NCBI GenBank assembly: GCA_010672425.1
Contig: JAAHGR010000029.1
Span: forward strand, 1-47,910
Direction: 5' to 3'
Source of the DNA: Symploca sp. SIO2E6
GTDB taxonomy: Bacteria > Cyanobacteriota > Cyanobacteriia > Cyanobacteriales > Coleofasciculaceae
DNA: 47,910 nucleotides
The position numbers were made by a program, and so were the translations under genes. Positions 27,397-36,948 of the stretch are shown here, one piece after another. How positions within the stretch are numbered: the stretch's first letter is position 1; every line of letters starts with the position of its first letter. Under the pieces are notes generated by a model. It was not told where the DNA came from. It did no database searches and saw only the letters and a program-made list of their open reading frames with translations.

Positions 27397-27411
27397 GTCC
27401 CATTGTGGGAC
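27397..27411. promoter_or_regulatory. Dispersed near-palindrome, copy 7 (GTCCCATTGTGGGAC)
   Basis: GTGTCCCA-TTG-TGGGACAC symmetric arms; intergenic. Confidence 0.8.
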
Positions 27412-27478
27412 ACGAATAATCCTGACGAGTCAAAAATAACAATGTATACTGTGTAGTCACCTACAAAAGGAAACAAAC

Positions 27479-28090
27479 ATGGGACGAGCAACCGTAGAGA
27501 CTCTGAAAAATGATTTTGCAGAAGTGGGTTACAACTTTGAGAGGAAACAAGGTGGTGGATATCTACTGAGAAAAAAGGGAAGCAAAAAGGCTGAATCAAT
27601 TGCCAATCTAAAAGTTGCGGGAAATCGTCTTGCAGCTTTTAAAGCTGATCAGAATGACAGTCAAGCAGAAGAACAACCGAAAGTAGGGGAAGAAATGAAA
27701 GGGGAAGAACAACCAAAGGCAAAAACCGAGGAAGAAGTCCAGGTTGACGATGATCAGGATGAGAACTTCGGTCTGAGGCAGATAGATGAAATCGTACAGG
27801 GAAGCATTGAAAGTTATTTTCTTCCCGAAAAGACTATTGATGATGAGATGGTTCAGCAGTGGGCACAGCAAGAGTTTGTAGCGATCGCGGCAATAGCTGA
27901 GCATTTTAAGGATGGTCTTCAGAGTATGTTTGGAACTAGCCAGGTTAACACAGAACAACTGGGCATGTTCCTTTCTCTGTTAGGAGTGTCCATTTATTTT
28001 GATGATTCAGACTATGCCATCATCGGAGACAATAAGAGTTTCGTCTGGGATGTTCTGTCATTCAGAGAGGATGAGGGATTAGATTTATAA
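27479..28090 (+). CDS. Hypothetical acidic protein
   Basis: 203 aa, RBS AAAGGAAAC upstream. Confidence 0.5.
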   Translation: MGRATVETLKNDFAEVGYNFERKQGGGYLLRKKGSKKAESIANLKVAGNRLAAFKADQNDSQAEEQPKVGEEMKGEEQPKAKTEEEVQVDDDQDENFGLRQIDEIVQGSIESYFLPEKTIDDEMVQQWAQQEFVAIAAIAEHFKDGLQSMFGTSQVNTEQLGMFLSLLGVSIYFDDSDYAIIGDNKSFVWDVLSFREDEGLDL

Positions 28091-28154
28091 AGCTTTAGAG
28101 CTAAACTGGGATCACTCGTTCAACAAGTGATTCCAGCATCATTGGTATAGTTTA

Positions 28155-28604
28155 ATGGCTCGTAGGACAACAATTGCTAGAGACAATCCAGGATTAAAAA
28201 AACTTTGTGAGGAGTTGTCACCAAAACAAGTCAAGGCAGTTGTAGAAATTGCAGCTGGCTCCAAGTATAATCAAGCAGCTGAAGCCTCTGGGGTTGATGT
28301 AAGAACGGTTTACGGTTGGATGAGAGAACCTGCTTTTAAGAAGGCAGTTATAGAGACCGTACAGGAAATATATTGGGCATCAGTGCAAGATGCTGTCACT
28401 GAAAGCTTAAGCGCAATGAAAGTTGCATCCAAGATAATGAATAAAGACAATGCCCGCGATCGCGACAGACTAGAGGCAGTAAAAATAGTTTTGGCTCATT
28501 CTTCTGGCTGGAAAGAGAGAAAAATTGCTCTTCAAATGGAAGCGTTGGAAGCTAGGTTGCAGTCCTTCAATAACTTTGAGGGTGAAGAAAATGAAATGGA
28601 CTAA
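28155..28604 (+). CDS. Terminase small subunit-like HTH protein
   Basis: LSPKQVKAVVEIAAGSKYNQAAEASGVDVRTVYGWMREPAFKKAV; overlaps the large terminase gene. Confidence 0.75.
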   Translation: MARRTTIARDNPGLKKLCEELSPKQVKAVVEIAAGSKYNQAAEASGVDVRTVYGWMREPAFKKAVIETVQEIYWASVQDAVTESLSAMKVASKIMNKDNARDRDRLEAVKIVLAHSSGWKERKIALQMEALEARLQSFNNFEGEENEMD

Positions 28605-30099
28605 AGGAATGCTAGCTACCTACACCAAGAAGGTTGCAAAAGTCAAGACGAGCAGCAAGCGTACCCCGACAGAGGAAGACAAAGATCCGAAAAGATCAGT
28701 TTATAAATTTTTATTAAAATCCTGGAAAGTTTTAAATCCTAACATCCCTTTGTCTCCCAATTGGCATCTAGAACTGCTTTCAGAGTATTTAGAGGCAGTC
28801 TATTACGGCGAAATCAAGAAATTGTTAATTAATATTGCACCGCGATCGCTCAAAAGCTTTACAACATCTATTGCTTTTCCTGCTTGGTGCTGGTCTAAAT
28901 CTCCCTATTGGAGGTTTTTATGTCTAAGTTACTCCAGTCAACTGGCAAACGATCATTCGCAAATTCGCCGGGATCTTATCAGAACTCAGTGGTACAAGAA
29001 TTTAAATCCCAATCTATCCTTGAAGCTAGATAAGGATAGGATTAGCGAATATGGAAATAGTGCTCAAGGTGAAATGATTGCCAGGGGTATGGATGGCTCA
29101 GTCACAGGTGTCGGTGCTGATTGTTTGATCTTCGATGATCCAAACAATCCCAAGCCAGGAGCCGAATCTCTAATTCAGTTAGAAGCGACAAACAAGAAAT
29201 TTGATGACTACTCAATTGGCAGGAGAAATAATCCAAAGGAGAGTCGGGTGATCGTTATTCAACAGCGGGTAGGTGTAAGAGATGTAACTGGGCACATACT
29301 TGCTGATCTGGGAGGTTATGAGCACATCAAGATACCTACCAAAGCTCCAGTGCAGATACTGGTTGAATTTCCTAGGAATCGCGATCGCCAAATACTTCGA
29401 GAGCCTGGTGATTTTGTCCATCCTGAGCGTTTCGGAGAAGAGGAGGACAACGAAGCACTACGAACTCTAGGGGCACAAATGTACGCGGCACGGCACGATC
29501 AAGAGCCTTATGCTATTGGTGGGGGAATATTCACTTGGGACAAAACTTACTTTTCCGAGCCTCCTACTCAATTCCAGCTGGCAATCTCGGTTGATGCCAG
29601 CTTTGGCTCAATTAAGGACACGGCAAGTTATGTAGTCGCTCAATGCTGGTTGGTTTGGCGTCCCTACTTTTGGTTGTGGGATCAGAAGCGGGGTAGGTGG
29701 ACATTTCCAGATACCTTGAGTCAGCTTGACAAGGCGATCGCACAATGGCAGAAGGAGCTAGGCAAGCCGATCTCTGTCAAACTGATTGAGGAGAAAGCTA
29801 ACGGGAAAGCGATTATTCAGAAGATGAGGGAGAAGTATACTGGCATCATTCCTGTCATCCCCAAGGAGAGTAAGAAGGCACGAGCTGAGGCGATCGCCCC
29901 AACTTATCGCTCTGGCAATGTCATACTCAGAAAAGCAGCTGGTTACTTGGAAGAATACAAGAAAGAGTTAGAGGCGTTTCCAGCGTCACCCAATGATGAT
30001 CAGGTTGATGCCTCAACTCAGCTAATCAAACATTTTCTTGATCAGTGGGCAATTATCGACCAAGAGGCAGAGGAAATCGGAACGATCAGATTTTCTTGA
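28591..30099 (+). CDS. Terminase large subunit
   Basis: IAPRSLKSFTTSIAFPAW (Walker A-like), DCLIFDDPNN (Walker B), nuclease-like ISVDASFGS; start refined to ATG 28591. Confidence 0.88.
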   Translation: MKWTKGMLATYTKKVAKVKTSSKRTPTEEDKDPKRSVYKFLLKSWKVLNPNIPLSPNWHLELLSEYLEAVYYGEIKKLLINIAPRSLKSFTTSIAFPAWCWSKSPYWRFLCLSYSSQLANDHSQIRRDLIRTQWYKNLNPNLSLKLDKDRISEYGNSAQGEMIARGMDGSVTGVGADCLIFDDPNNPKPGAESLIQLEATNKKFDDYSIGRRNNPKESRVIVIQQRVGVRDVTGHILADLGGYEHIKIPTKAPVQILVEFPRNRDRQILREPGDFVHPERFGEEEDNEALRTLGAQMYAARHDQEPYAIGGGIFTWDKTYFSEPPTQFQLAISVDASFGSIKDTASYVVAQCWLVWRPYFWLWDQKRGRWTFPDTLSQLDKAIAQWQKELGKPISVKLIEEKANGKAIIQKMREKYTGIIPVIPKESKKARAEAIAPTYRSGNVILRKAAGYLEEYKKELEAFPASPNDDQVDASTQLIKHFLDQWAIIDQEAEEIGTIRFS

Positions 30100-30104
30100 A
30101 AAAT

Positions 30105-30120
30105 GTCCCATCATGGGAAC
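30105..30120 (+). promoter_or_regulatory. Dispersed near-palindrome, copy 8 (GTCCCATCATGGGAAC)
   Basis: 6 nt after the terminase stop codon. Confidence 0.8.
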
Positions 30121-30189
30121 GCTTGTAAGTAATTTTGTTCAACTCATAAGCTCATGTTAAGATCCTGATGTTCTGAAAGGTATTGCTCA

Positions 30190-31470
30190 ATGGTTCAGTC
30201 TAGACCTATCATTGACCAAGTAAAGGACGCTCAACAACCCTACAGTCATGTGTCTTTTGCAGAGTTACCAGTAGACAAACTCCCATTCCGTGTAGAGTGG
30301 CGAGGAACTATCTACAACCCAGAAGATAAATCAATTCCCTTAGATCTGGCACATGCGCTCAATTACTTAAATGCAGCTCAAGAGCAACAGTACCAAAATG
30401 AGCTTGCCCCAAGTAATTCGCAGTTTCAAACGATTGCTGACAATACAGGACTAAAAAATGGGCACGGTGTACTTTGTCGTCTTAGTGATGAAAGTACCTG
30501 GACATTCGAGCCATATACATTTGAAGCGATAGCCAATTCAGCAGGTTTGAAAAAGGCAGCTGGCTCTTTGTATCGAAACCCTGATGGGACTTGGGTGTTT
30601 CAAGCAAAGAGTGCAACTCCCACCCTTGATGAAGTGGCGATCGCCACTTCGTTGACCCCAGAAGAAGGCTCACCGTATCGACAGCCTGATGGTAGTTGGA
30701 TATTAAGGAGGTACAAGAGGATATTAACTTCTAGTTTGACAATTTATGTTTCCCCTACAGGAGATGATAGTACGGCAGACGGAACAGAAGCATTGCCTTT
30801 TAAGACAATTCCTGGTGCTCTGTATTGGTTGGATCAGAATATTGATAATGGCAGGTTTTCCGTTACGATAAAACTTGCTCCGGGAACCTACGATTCATTG
30901 GTATTGATTCCTCCAGATCTTAAAAATTTAACTATTCTTGGAGATACTAATAATCCGTTTGATTATGTATTATCTAGTAGTAATCTCCTCAACTATATAG
31001 TAAGAGTTGACGGCAACGCACAAATCCGTCTATCTGGCATTAGTCTTTCTGCACTAACTGGCAGTGCCTTAGCTTTGTTAGCTCAGAATAATTCCGTTGT
31101 TAATTGTGATAATTGTGCAATTCAAGGGGACTATAGCAATACAACTATAAATTGTGTTGATCCTGGTAGCAAATTCGTATTGACGGGGAATTTTTTTCTA
31201 TCAGGGAAACATAACAATCTGTTCTCGGCAGTATATGGGGGTAGAATAGCCCTAAACATGAATTGTCAATTCCAAGGTGCTGTTAAGGCAACGAATTTTT
31301 TGATCGCAAGTCGTCATGCTCACATAGTGACTTATGCTACTGCTACCTTTTCTGGAACTGTCAGTGGAAGAAGTGCCTACGCGGTTTACAACGCAGTTAT
31401 TGAAGGCAAAAACAATCTTCCTGCTGCTTTAAGTGATGAAACTAAGTCAAATGGTGGAATTGTCGTCTAA
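30190..31470 (+). CDS. Beta-helix (pectin-lyase-fold-like) protein with N-terminal triple repeat
   Basis: YVSPTGDDSTADGTEALPFKTIPGAL...VTIKLAPGTY typical entry to a right-handed beta-helix; three ~37-aa N-terminal repeats. Confidence 0.6.
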   Translation: MVQSRPIIDQVKDAQQPYSHVSFAELPVDKLPFRVEWRGTIYNPEDKSIPLDLAHALNYLNAAQEQQYQNELAPSNSQFQTIADNTGLKNGHGVLCRLSDESTWTFEPYTFEAIANSAGLKKAAGSLYRNPDGTWVFQAKSATPTLDEVAIATSLTPEEGSPYRQPDGSWILRRYKRILTSSLTIYVSPTGDDSTADGTEALPFKTIPGALYWLDQNIDNGRFSVTIKLAPGTYDSLVLIPPDLKNLTILGDTNNPFDYVLSSSNLLNYIVRVDGNAQIRLSGISLSALTGSALALLAQNNSVVNCDNCAIQGDYSNTTINCVDPGSKFVLTGNFFLSGKHNNLFSAVYGGRIALNMNCQFQGAVKATNFLIASRHAHIVTYATATFSGTVSGRSAYAVYNAVIEGKNNLPAALSDETKSNGGIVV

Positions 31471-31479
31471 ACCAATAAT

Positions 31480-33084
31480 ATGGCCTTCACTTCTTCTAAC
31501 ACAAATGATTACTTTAAGAACTATCTCTATTACTTTGGTATTGGCGATCAATGGGATCAGAAATGGCGCGATCGCTCGTTGTTAGGTGTTAACTCTTATC
31601 GAAATTGGGAATACTATTTTGATGAGGGGCACTTCCGTAACTGGATAGGAACAAGACCAGATAATAGCACTGAAGAAGGAAAGCAGATAACTTCTGCAAT
31701 TCAGAGGATGTTTCAGTGTCTCAATATTGTTAGGGAGGTTATTGATCATCATGTTGAGTGTTTATTATCCAAAGATCCATCTTGGTTTGTTATGAGGGGA
31801 GGTGAAGTTGTACAGGATAAGGAAACTGAGGAGACAACAAAGGTAGTCAAGAAGTTGATGAAGAAATTTAAGGCTTCAACTAATGAGTACTTCTCTGATC
31901 CTTTGTACGCAGCCTTAACAGCTTCATTGGTCGAAGGGGTGGGATATCTTCGGATGACAAGATTGCCAGAGTATATAGCTTTGGAGTCAAAAGACCCTTG
32001 GGGCGCGATCGCGTTTCATTCCCCATTGAGTCGTAGTATTGATGTGATGAAACGGGATGGTGTGGGTAAGCCATTGAAGATTAAGTACTTCTTTGATCAA
32101 GATGGCAAGACCATCGAAGAAGTACAGGAACTTGATATTAAGACTGGATTAACTCACTTTACATACAAGGAAACCGGGGCAAATAAGGTAGATGAGGAAT
32201 TCAGCCTTGATTTAAACGGACAGCTAACTATTGCTGAGATAAGGAGACGTTCTGTCATTACAATAGGTGTCAAAGCTGCACAGGATGCAATCAACCATGC
32301 TGCTACTTTGATTCCACATAACAATGAATCGAGTGGGTTTTACTCAACAATGCTCCTCAATGCTAGACCACCAGGACGTTTTGAAACAGATGATCAAGGC
32401 AATAGAGCATTTGTACCAGAAAGAGAATCGTTTGTCCTTGCTCCAGGAGTGATAAACTTCGTTAATGGCTTACCGACAAAAGATCCTGCCACTGGGAATA
32501 TTACTGGCTACACTCAACCAACCGTTCACACAGATCCGCCGGTTCCAGTAGATAGCTTTGAGAGTTCAATTAAACTCTTCAGCGCAGCTATTTATCGGTT
32601 AGTGGGACAAGAATATCGACTAACCACTAACACGATTATGAGTCAGCGATCGCGGGAAGAACTTAGATCCGATTTTCAAAACACTTTGGAAAAAGATGCA
32701 ACCAGAATAGTTGAACCAATGCTGGCTAACTTTTTTATGACATCTTTTTTGCTTGGTAAGCGGGGGACAAACCTAGACAAGTACCAAGATCTGAGTTTAT
32801 CAATAAAGATGAACATTAGAGTTGGTTTGCCTTCTGCTGAGGAAAGGAAAGAAGTCAGGGAAAGTTATTCAGCTGGTTTACTTTCTAAGGAAACTGCGAT
32901 CGCCAATCAAAGCTATACAGAGGATGCTGAAGGGGAAGTGGATAAGATAGCAATGGAGAAAAAGGGGGATAGAGATAATACTTCAAACAATAAAAATAAT
33001 GGTAGTGGTGATAGTGATGGAAACGGTAATAACGGTTCCAATCAGCCAATTGAAGTAACTGAATCGTTGACAAATGTAGAGTAA
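31480..33084 (+). CDS. Phage portal protein
   Basis: 534-aa protein directly between terminase and scaffold; NIVREVIDHHVECLLSKDP... and Ser/Asn-rich C-terminus. Confidence 0.75.
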   Translation: MAFTSSNTNDYFKNYLYYFGIGDQWDQKWRDRSLLGVNSYRNWEYYFDEGHFRNWIGTRPDNSTEEGKQITSAIQRMFQCLNIVREVIDHHVECLLSKDPSWFVMRGGEVVQDKETEETTKVVKKLMKKFKASTNEYFSDPLYAALTASLVEGVGYLRMTRLPEYIALESKDPWGAIAFHSPLSRSIDVMKRDGVGKPLKIKYFFDQDGKTIEEVQELDIKTGLTHFTYKETGANKVDEEFSLDLNGQLTIAEIRRRSVITIGVKAAQDAINHAATLIPHNNESSGFYSTMLLNARPPGRFETDDQGNRAFVPERESFVLAPGVINFVNGLPTKDPATGNITGYTQPTVHTDPPVPVDSFESSIKLFSAAIYRLVGQEYRLTTNTIMSQRSREELRSDFQNTLEKDATRIVEPMLANFFMTSFLLGKRGTNLDKYQDLSLSIKMNIRVGLPSAEERKEVRESYSAGLLSKETAIANQSYTEDAEGEVDKIAMEKKGDRDNTSNNKNNGSGDSDGNGNNGSNQPIEVTESLTNVE

Positions 33085-33089
33085 TTCAT

Positions 33090-33105
33090 GTCCCATAATG
33101 GGAAC
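33090..33105 (+). promoter_or_regulatory. Dispersed near-palindrome, copy 9 (GTCCCATAATGGGAAC)
   Basis: In the 38-nt gap between portal and scaffold genes, upstream of AGGAGG. Confidence 0.85.
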
Positions 33106-33122
33106 CAAAAAGGAGGGAAGAA

Positions 33123-33800
33123 ATGGATTATGCAGAAGCGATCGCGGCATTAAAAGCGATGGAACAACCAAACACGGAAGCAATCGCGGCTATTGAATCT
33201 AGGGTTGGTTCTTTGGGTAGGGAAGCGCGATCGTGGCAGAAAAAATTTACAACCGCAGAGGGTGATTTAAATCGACTCAATGAGCTACTAGGCAAAGATG
33301 GTGAGGATGCACAAAAAACACTAACTAAGCTACAAACCAAAATAACCACTTTGACCAAAGAGAAAGAGACTCTTACCCAAGAAAAGGAGGCTGCTGTTAA
33401 GAGTCTAGAGGACTACAAAGCCCAAACAACCTGGTCTGAGGCAGCAATCAAGGCTGGAGTTGACCGTAATGCTTTTCTTGGTTTAATTGAAGGGGGTATA
33501 ATTCCCCGTGATAAGCTGGAATTTGACGAGACGGCAAAAACAATAAAGGTAGATGGGAAGCCACTAGCTGAGTATGCAGCTAGTAAAGGGGAGTGGGTAA
33601 CCAAAGCATTGGCAATAACTGAACAGAAAGAGGGTAGCGGCAATCAAAGTACTCCCACTTCTGGCAATCCACCCGTTACTCCTCCTGCTCCAACGGGTGG
33701 AACACAAGGCTCATCTGGTGAACAGTCAATTGCGGCGATCGCCAGACAAACTTTTAAAGGGATGGGGTATTCCATGCCAGGGTTATCAACAGACACCTAA
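33123..33800 (+). CDS. Capsid scaffold-like protein
   Basis: Coiled-coil LNRLNELLGKDGEDAQKTLTKLQTKITTLTKEKETLTQEKEAA, position between portal and capsid. Confidence 0.65.
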   Translation: MDYAEAIAALKAMEQPNTEAIAAIESRVGSLGREARSWQKKFTTAEGDLNRLNELLGKDGEDAQKTLTKLQTKITTLTKEKETLTQEKEAAVKSLEDYKAQTTWSEAAIKAGVDRNAFLGLIEGGIIPRDKLEFDETAKTIKVDGKPLAEYAASKGEWVTKALAITEQKEGSGNQSTPTSGNPPVTPPAPTGGTQGSSGEQSIAAIARQTFKGMGYSMPGLSTDT

Positions 33801-33835
33801 TTCACGCGCTCCAATGTTGACATCCCGTGAGGTGA

Positions 33836-35860
33836 TTAGGATAACGATGTTTGTAGAGCCTGGTAATAACCATTAATCTTGAGCATTACATCAAAAGCAT
33901 TAGGGGGAACAAACTTTTCCAAGTCAATCTCCAGAGCTTCTCCTTGATGCAAAAGAAAATAATCTTCATCTACTTTTTGTAACTCAGGCGTTGGATAAAC
34001 TACTGCCTGTACTTCTTCTGTGTTTGGCTCAGTGTAAACAATTGAAAGGGCATCAATATAAGTAATTTCTGGTTCTCTTTCTTCTATCTTAATTTTCGAT
34101 ACATTATTCCCTAGGTGATGTAGCTCTTCCTGTTGTAAGGATTTATTTTTTCTGGCAGATAAAATTGTGCCTAGTTCTAACCAACTTTTCTGTTGAGCAT
34201 CATAAACCACTAAATAGGGACAGCTTCCACCTTCTAGTAGAGTAGATATATAAACAGTTGGCTCATCACTGGGAGGAGCTATATTGATAGTTTGACCATT
34301 TATTTTTAATGACTTAACATTTAGAATCATACCTACAGCAAATCTTTTAGGAATAGAATTAAACAAATCGGTTAAAGAATTAGCTCCATTTATAAAATCT
34401 TCAGAAATATTTACTGGACTCATATTTATTTTGTTAAACTGATTCAAATCAGTGACTTTATTTTCTTTCTCCGATTCTACTTTTGATAAAGGTTTTCTGA
34501 CGTAAATTTCTTCAGCTTTGAGGAGCTTACTTTTTTCCATATCAGCGTAAAGCTGATATGCTTCCTTGACAGGTTGAGTATTAAATCCAAATTCTATTGG
34601 TATCAAAAAGTGATTTGCTGGTTGTAGCAAGATATTGATTTCTTTCGTGAAGCCAGAACTTGACTTAAATAGTACACTTCTTTGATCTGCAACAGTAAGT
34701 TGGTAAGGACTTTTGTTAATTGACTCATAATTTATAGACTCTATTCTAATAGCTTCTTGATTATTGTTTATGATATCAATAAATTTCAAATAAGGTGATG
34801 GAGCAATTCTTGTAATTTCCCAAGAATCCTGGCAACCTAGGCGGTGATTTTGCAAGTCAAAAATAAAGTGATAATCAAAACCTAGAAATCCACGGACATC
34901 TTGATTATTGTTAATAATTTTTCTAATCCAAACATCCCCCAAATTATCGCTACAATTCAACCGACCATAATCCTTTTTCCCATATTTAGCTAGATCTAAC
35001 AATTTTGGGTATTGTATTATGTTCCCATATTCATCAGCATTATCATATTGTATTAGTGCTGTATATTTAATATTGTCATCAGCTGTTTGAAATGAACCTA
35101 ATAAAGGTGCATAACTGAAGTAACAATTATCTCCTAATCTATTTGATAGTTTATTTGTTGATGAATACTCAACAACTCCTGTTTCGTTAGGGATAAAAAA
35201 AGAAGAAGAGTCAATCTGCTCAGCATCACTAGCTTCAAAACCATACTTACCATCAATTGCTTTTTGTATTGTTCTTTGATTATTACTCTCTACTTTAAAT
35301 CGTTCAATGTTTTCAAAAACATCATTACGAGCTATCAGAGGAATTTTATCTATATGAATGTGTTCTAAAACTTGTTGAATAATTGGGATATTTAAATCTG
35401 GTCTTAGTGATGACAAAATTAAAGGTATAAATTCATTTTGGGAAGTATAGTACTGATAGTCAATTGTTTTGCTTGATGAATTTAAGCTTTTTAGTTTAAA
35501 TTTTTTGTTGGTATCTGGATCTACTTCCAAATTAATTATGTCAACAAAAGTTTCATAGCCTTCTTTTGTTATATTAATTTCAACGCTTTCTCTAAAAGGT
35601 ATTTTAATTTCTGCATACCCATTTACTGTAGTGTATTTAGTTGTCGGTGATCCTCTGCTGATAAATTGTATTTTGGCATCTTGTATGGGTTGATTATCTT
35701 CTGTTTGAACTAACAACTCAACTTTAACTAAAGTATCACTTGATGTAATGAAAGAAGTTAAATAATCTACACTCAGCAATCCAGCAAATATCAATCCAGC
35801 AAGGAAAAATCCTAGAAACACTTTTACTGGAGAAGATAGGTTATTAAAAAAGTTCAGCAT
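33836..35860 (-). CDS. Cargo (moron) gene: membrane-anchored protein with CarboxypepD_reg-like domain and large unknown region
   Basis: TM FLGFFLAGLIFAGLLSVDYL; VKVELLVQTEDNQPIQDAKIQFISRGSPTTKYTTVNGYAEIKIPFRESVEINITKEGYETF; opposite strand to all neighbours; AT-richer. Confidence 0.6.
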   Translation of the reverse strand: MLNFFNNLSSPVKVFLGFFLAGLIFAGLLSVDYLTSFITSSDTLVKVELLVQTEDNQPIQDAKIQFISRGSPTTKYTTVNGYAEIKIPFRESVEINITKEGYETFVDIINLEVDPDTNKKFKLKSLNSSSKTIDYQYYTSQNEFIPLILSSLRPDLNIPIIQQVLEHIHIDKIPLIARNDVFENIERFKVESNNQRTIQKAIDGKYGFEASDAEQIDSSSFFIPNETGVVEYSSTNKLSNRLGDNCYFSYAPLLGSFQTADDNIKYTALIQYDNADEYGNIIQYPKLLDLAKYGKKDYGRLNCSDNLGDVWIRKIINNNQDVRGFLGFDYHFIFDLQNHRLGCQDSWEITRIAPSPYLKFIDIINNNQEAIRIESINYESINKSPYQLTVADQRSVLFKSSSGFTKEINILLQPANHFLIPIEFGFNTQPVKEAYQLYADMEKSKLLKAEEIYVRKPLSKVESEKENKVTDLNQFNKINMSPVNISEDFINGANSLTDLFNSIPKRFAVGMILNVKSLKINGQTINIAPPSDEPTVYISTLLEGGSCPYLVVYDAQQKSWLELGTILSARKNKSLQQEELHHLGNNVSKIKIEEREPEITYIDALSIVYTEPNTEEVQAVVYPTPELQKVDEDYFLLHQGEALEIDLEKFVPPNAFDVMLKINGYYQALQTSLS

Positions 35861-36274
35861 AGAGCTTTAGCAGCGTTAGCAGGTAGTGGGCTAGGTGTCA
35901 TTAGCAACAATCACAGCAAGTCCAGTAACTGTTGCATAAAGTCCGAAAATATTCTACATGGTAGCCAAAATGACAGATCAACGTCCAGCGATCACTCATC
36001 AAAGGGGAGCATCCTAATTACATGGTAGCCAAAAACTGTATCTGGGGGAGCTGGGTAAGCTAAGGGAAAGTGGTTAGACGTGAAATGAGAATCAACTACT
36101 CATCCGCAGTTTTTAAGACAGTCCCATCTCAAGGGGTGACAAGCAAGCCGAAGGCTTGATAAATCAAGCTTGATGTTTTACAGGGTCGAAAAATTAAACA
36201 AGTAGGACAACAAAAATATATAATCTGCCACAACAGTACAGGCTAGAATTACTCTCTAGTCAGTATTATTAAGC

Positions 36275-36307
36275 GTCGTGGAGCGCGGTTTCAACGCGCT
36301 CCACGAC
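36275..36307. terminator. Strong GC-rich hairpin
   Basis: GTCGTGGAGCGCG / CGCGCTCCACGAC 13-bp perfect stem, 7-nt loop. Confidence 0.6.
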
Positions 36308-36372
36308 ATCAGCTTAGAATCCCTGCGTTTTCTTTCCCAGGGAGAGTTCAAAATCAAAATTAGGACACAACA

Positions 36373-36786
36373 ATGGTCAAGCCAAAAGTGATGATCGGTG
36401 ATGTGCGCCGTACCTCCCCGGTATGGCTGGGGACGCGATTTTTTGAGACGCATATAGCGATACCAGGAGGTATAGGAGTTGACACAACCGGTATGACTCC
36501 TGATGACAAGGGGAAAATTATGATCCCATCAGGGACGGTGTTAGGGCAAACCTTTGCAGAGTACCAAAATGGCGACTTGCTAGGATTGGCAGCTGATGGT
36601 GATCAATTCATAACTATTTTGATACATGACCTCAAAAATGCATTGGAAGATCCCTACGGTGCTGGGCTACGTCCTGCCTCAGGGAACTCGGTATACTATA
36701 ACTTTTTACCAGACTGGGATACCCTAGCGGCGGCAGTTCAGAATTTGGTGTTTCAAAATTTCAATTGTGTTAGGGGACGCCTTTAA
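36373..36786 (+). CDS. Head decoration protein-like
   Basis: 137 aa immediately upstream of the capsid gene, PSGTVLGQ...DGDQFITILIHDL. Confidence 0.6.
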   Translation: MVKPKVMIGDVRRTSPVWLGTRFFETHIAIPGGIGVDTTGMTPDDKGKIMIPSGTVLGQTFAEYQNGDLLGLAADGDQFITILIHDLKNALEDPYGAGLRPASGNSVYYNFLPDWDTLAAAVQNLVFQNFNCVRGRL

Positions 36787-36948
36787 GTAACAAGCGTTAG
36801 AAGGCAGAAGGCAGGAGGCTCCGAGGCAGAAGGAACAAGAGTTTTACCCACATAAAAAGAAGTCAGAAACTAGTTATATCAAGGGATTCAGCCCCAAATA
36901 TATGATTTTTAGTTTCTGAAGAGACATTCATTATTTGAATAAAAACTA

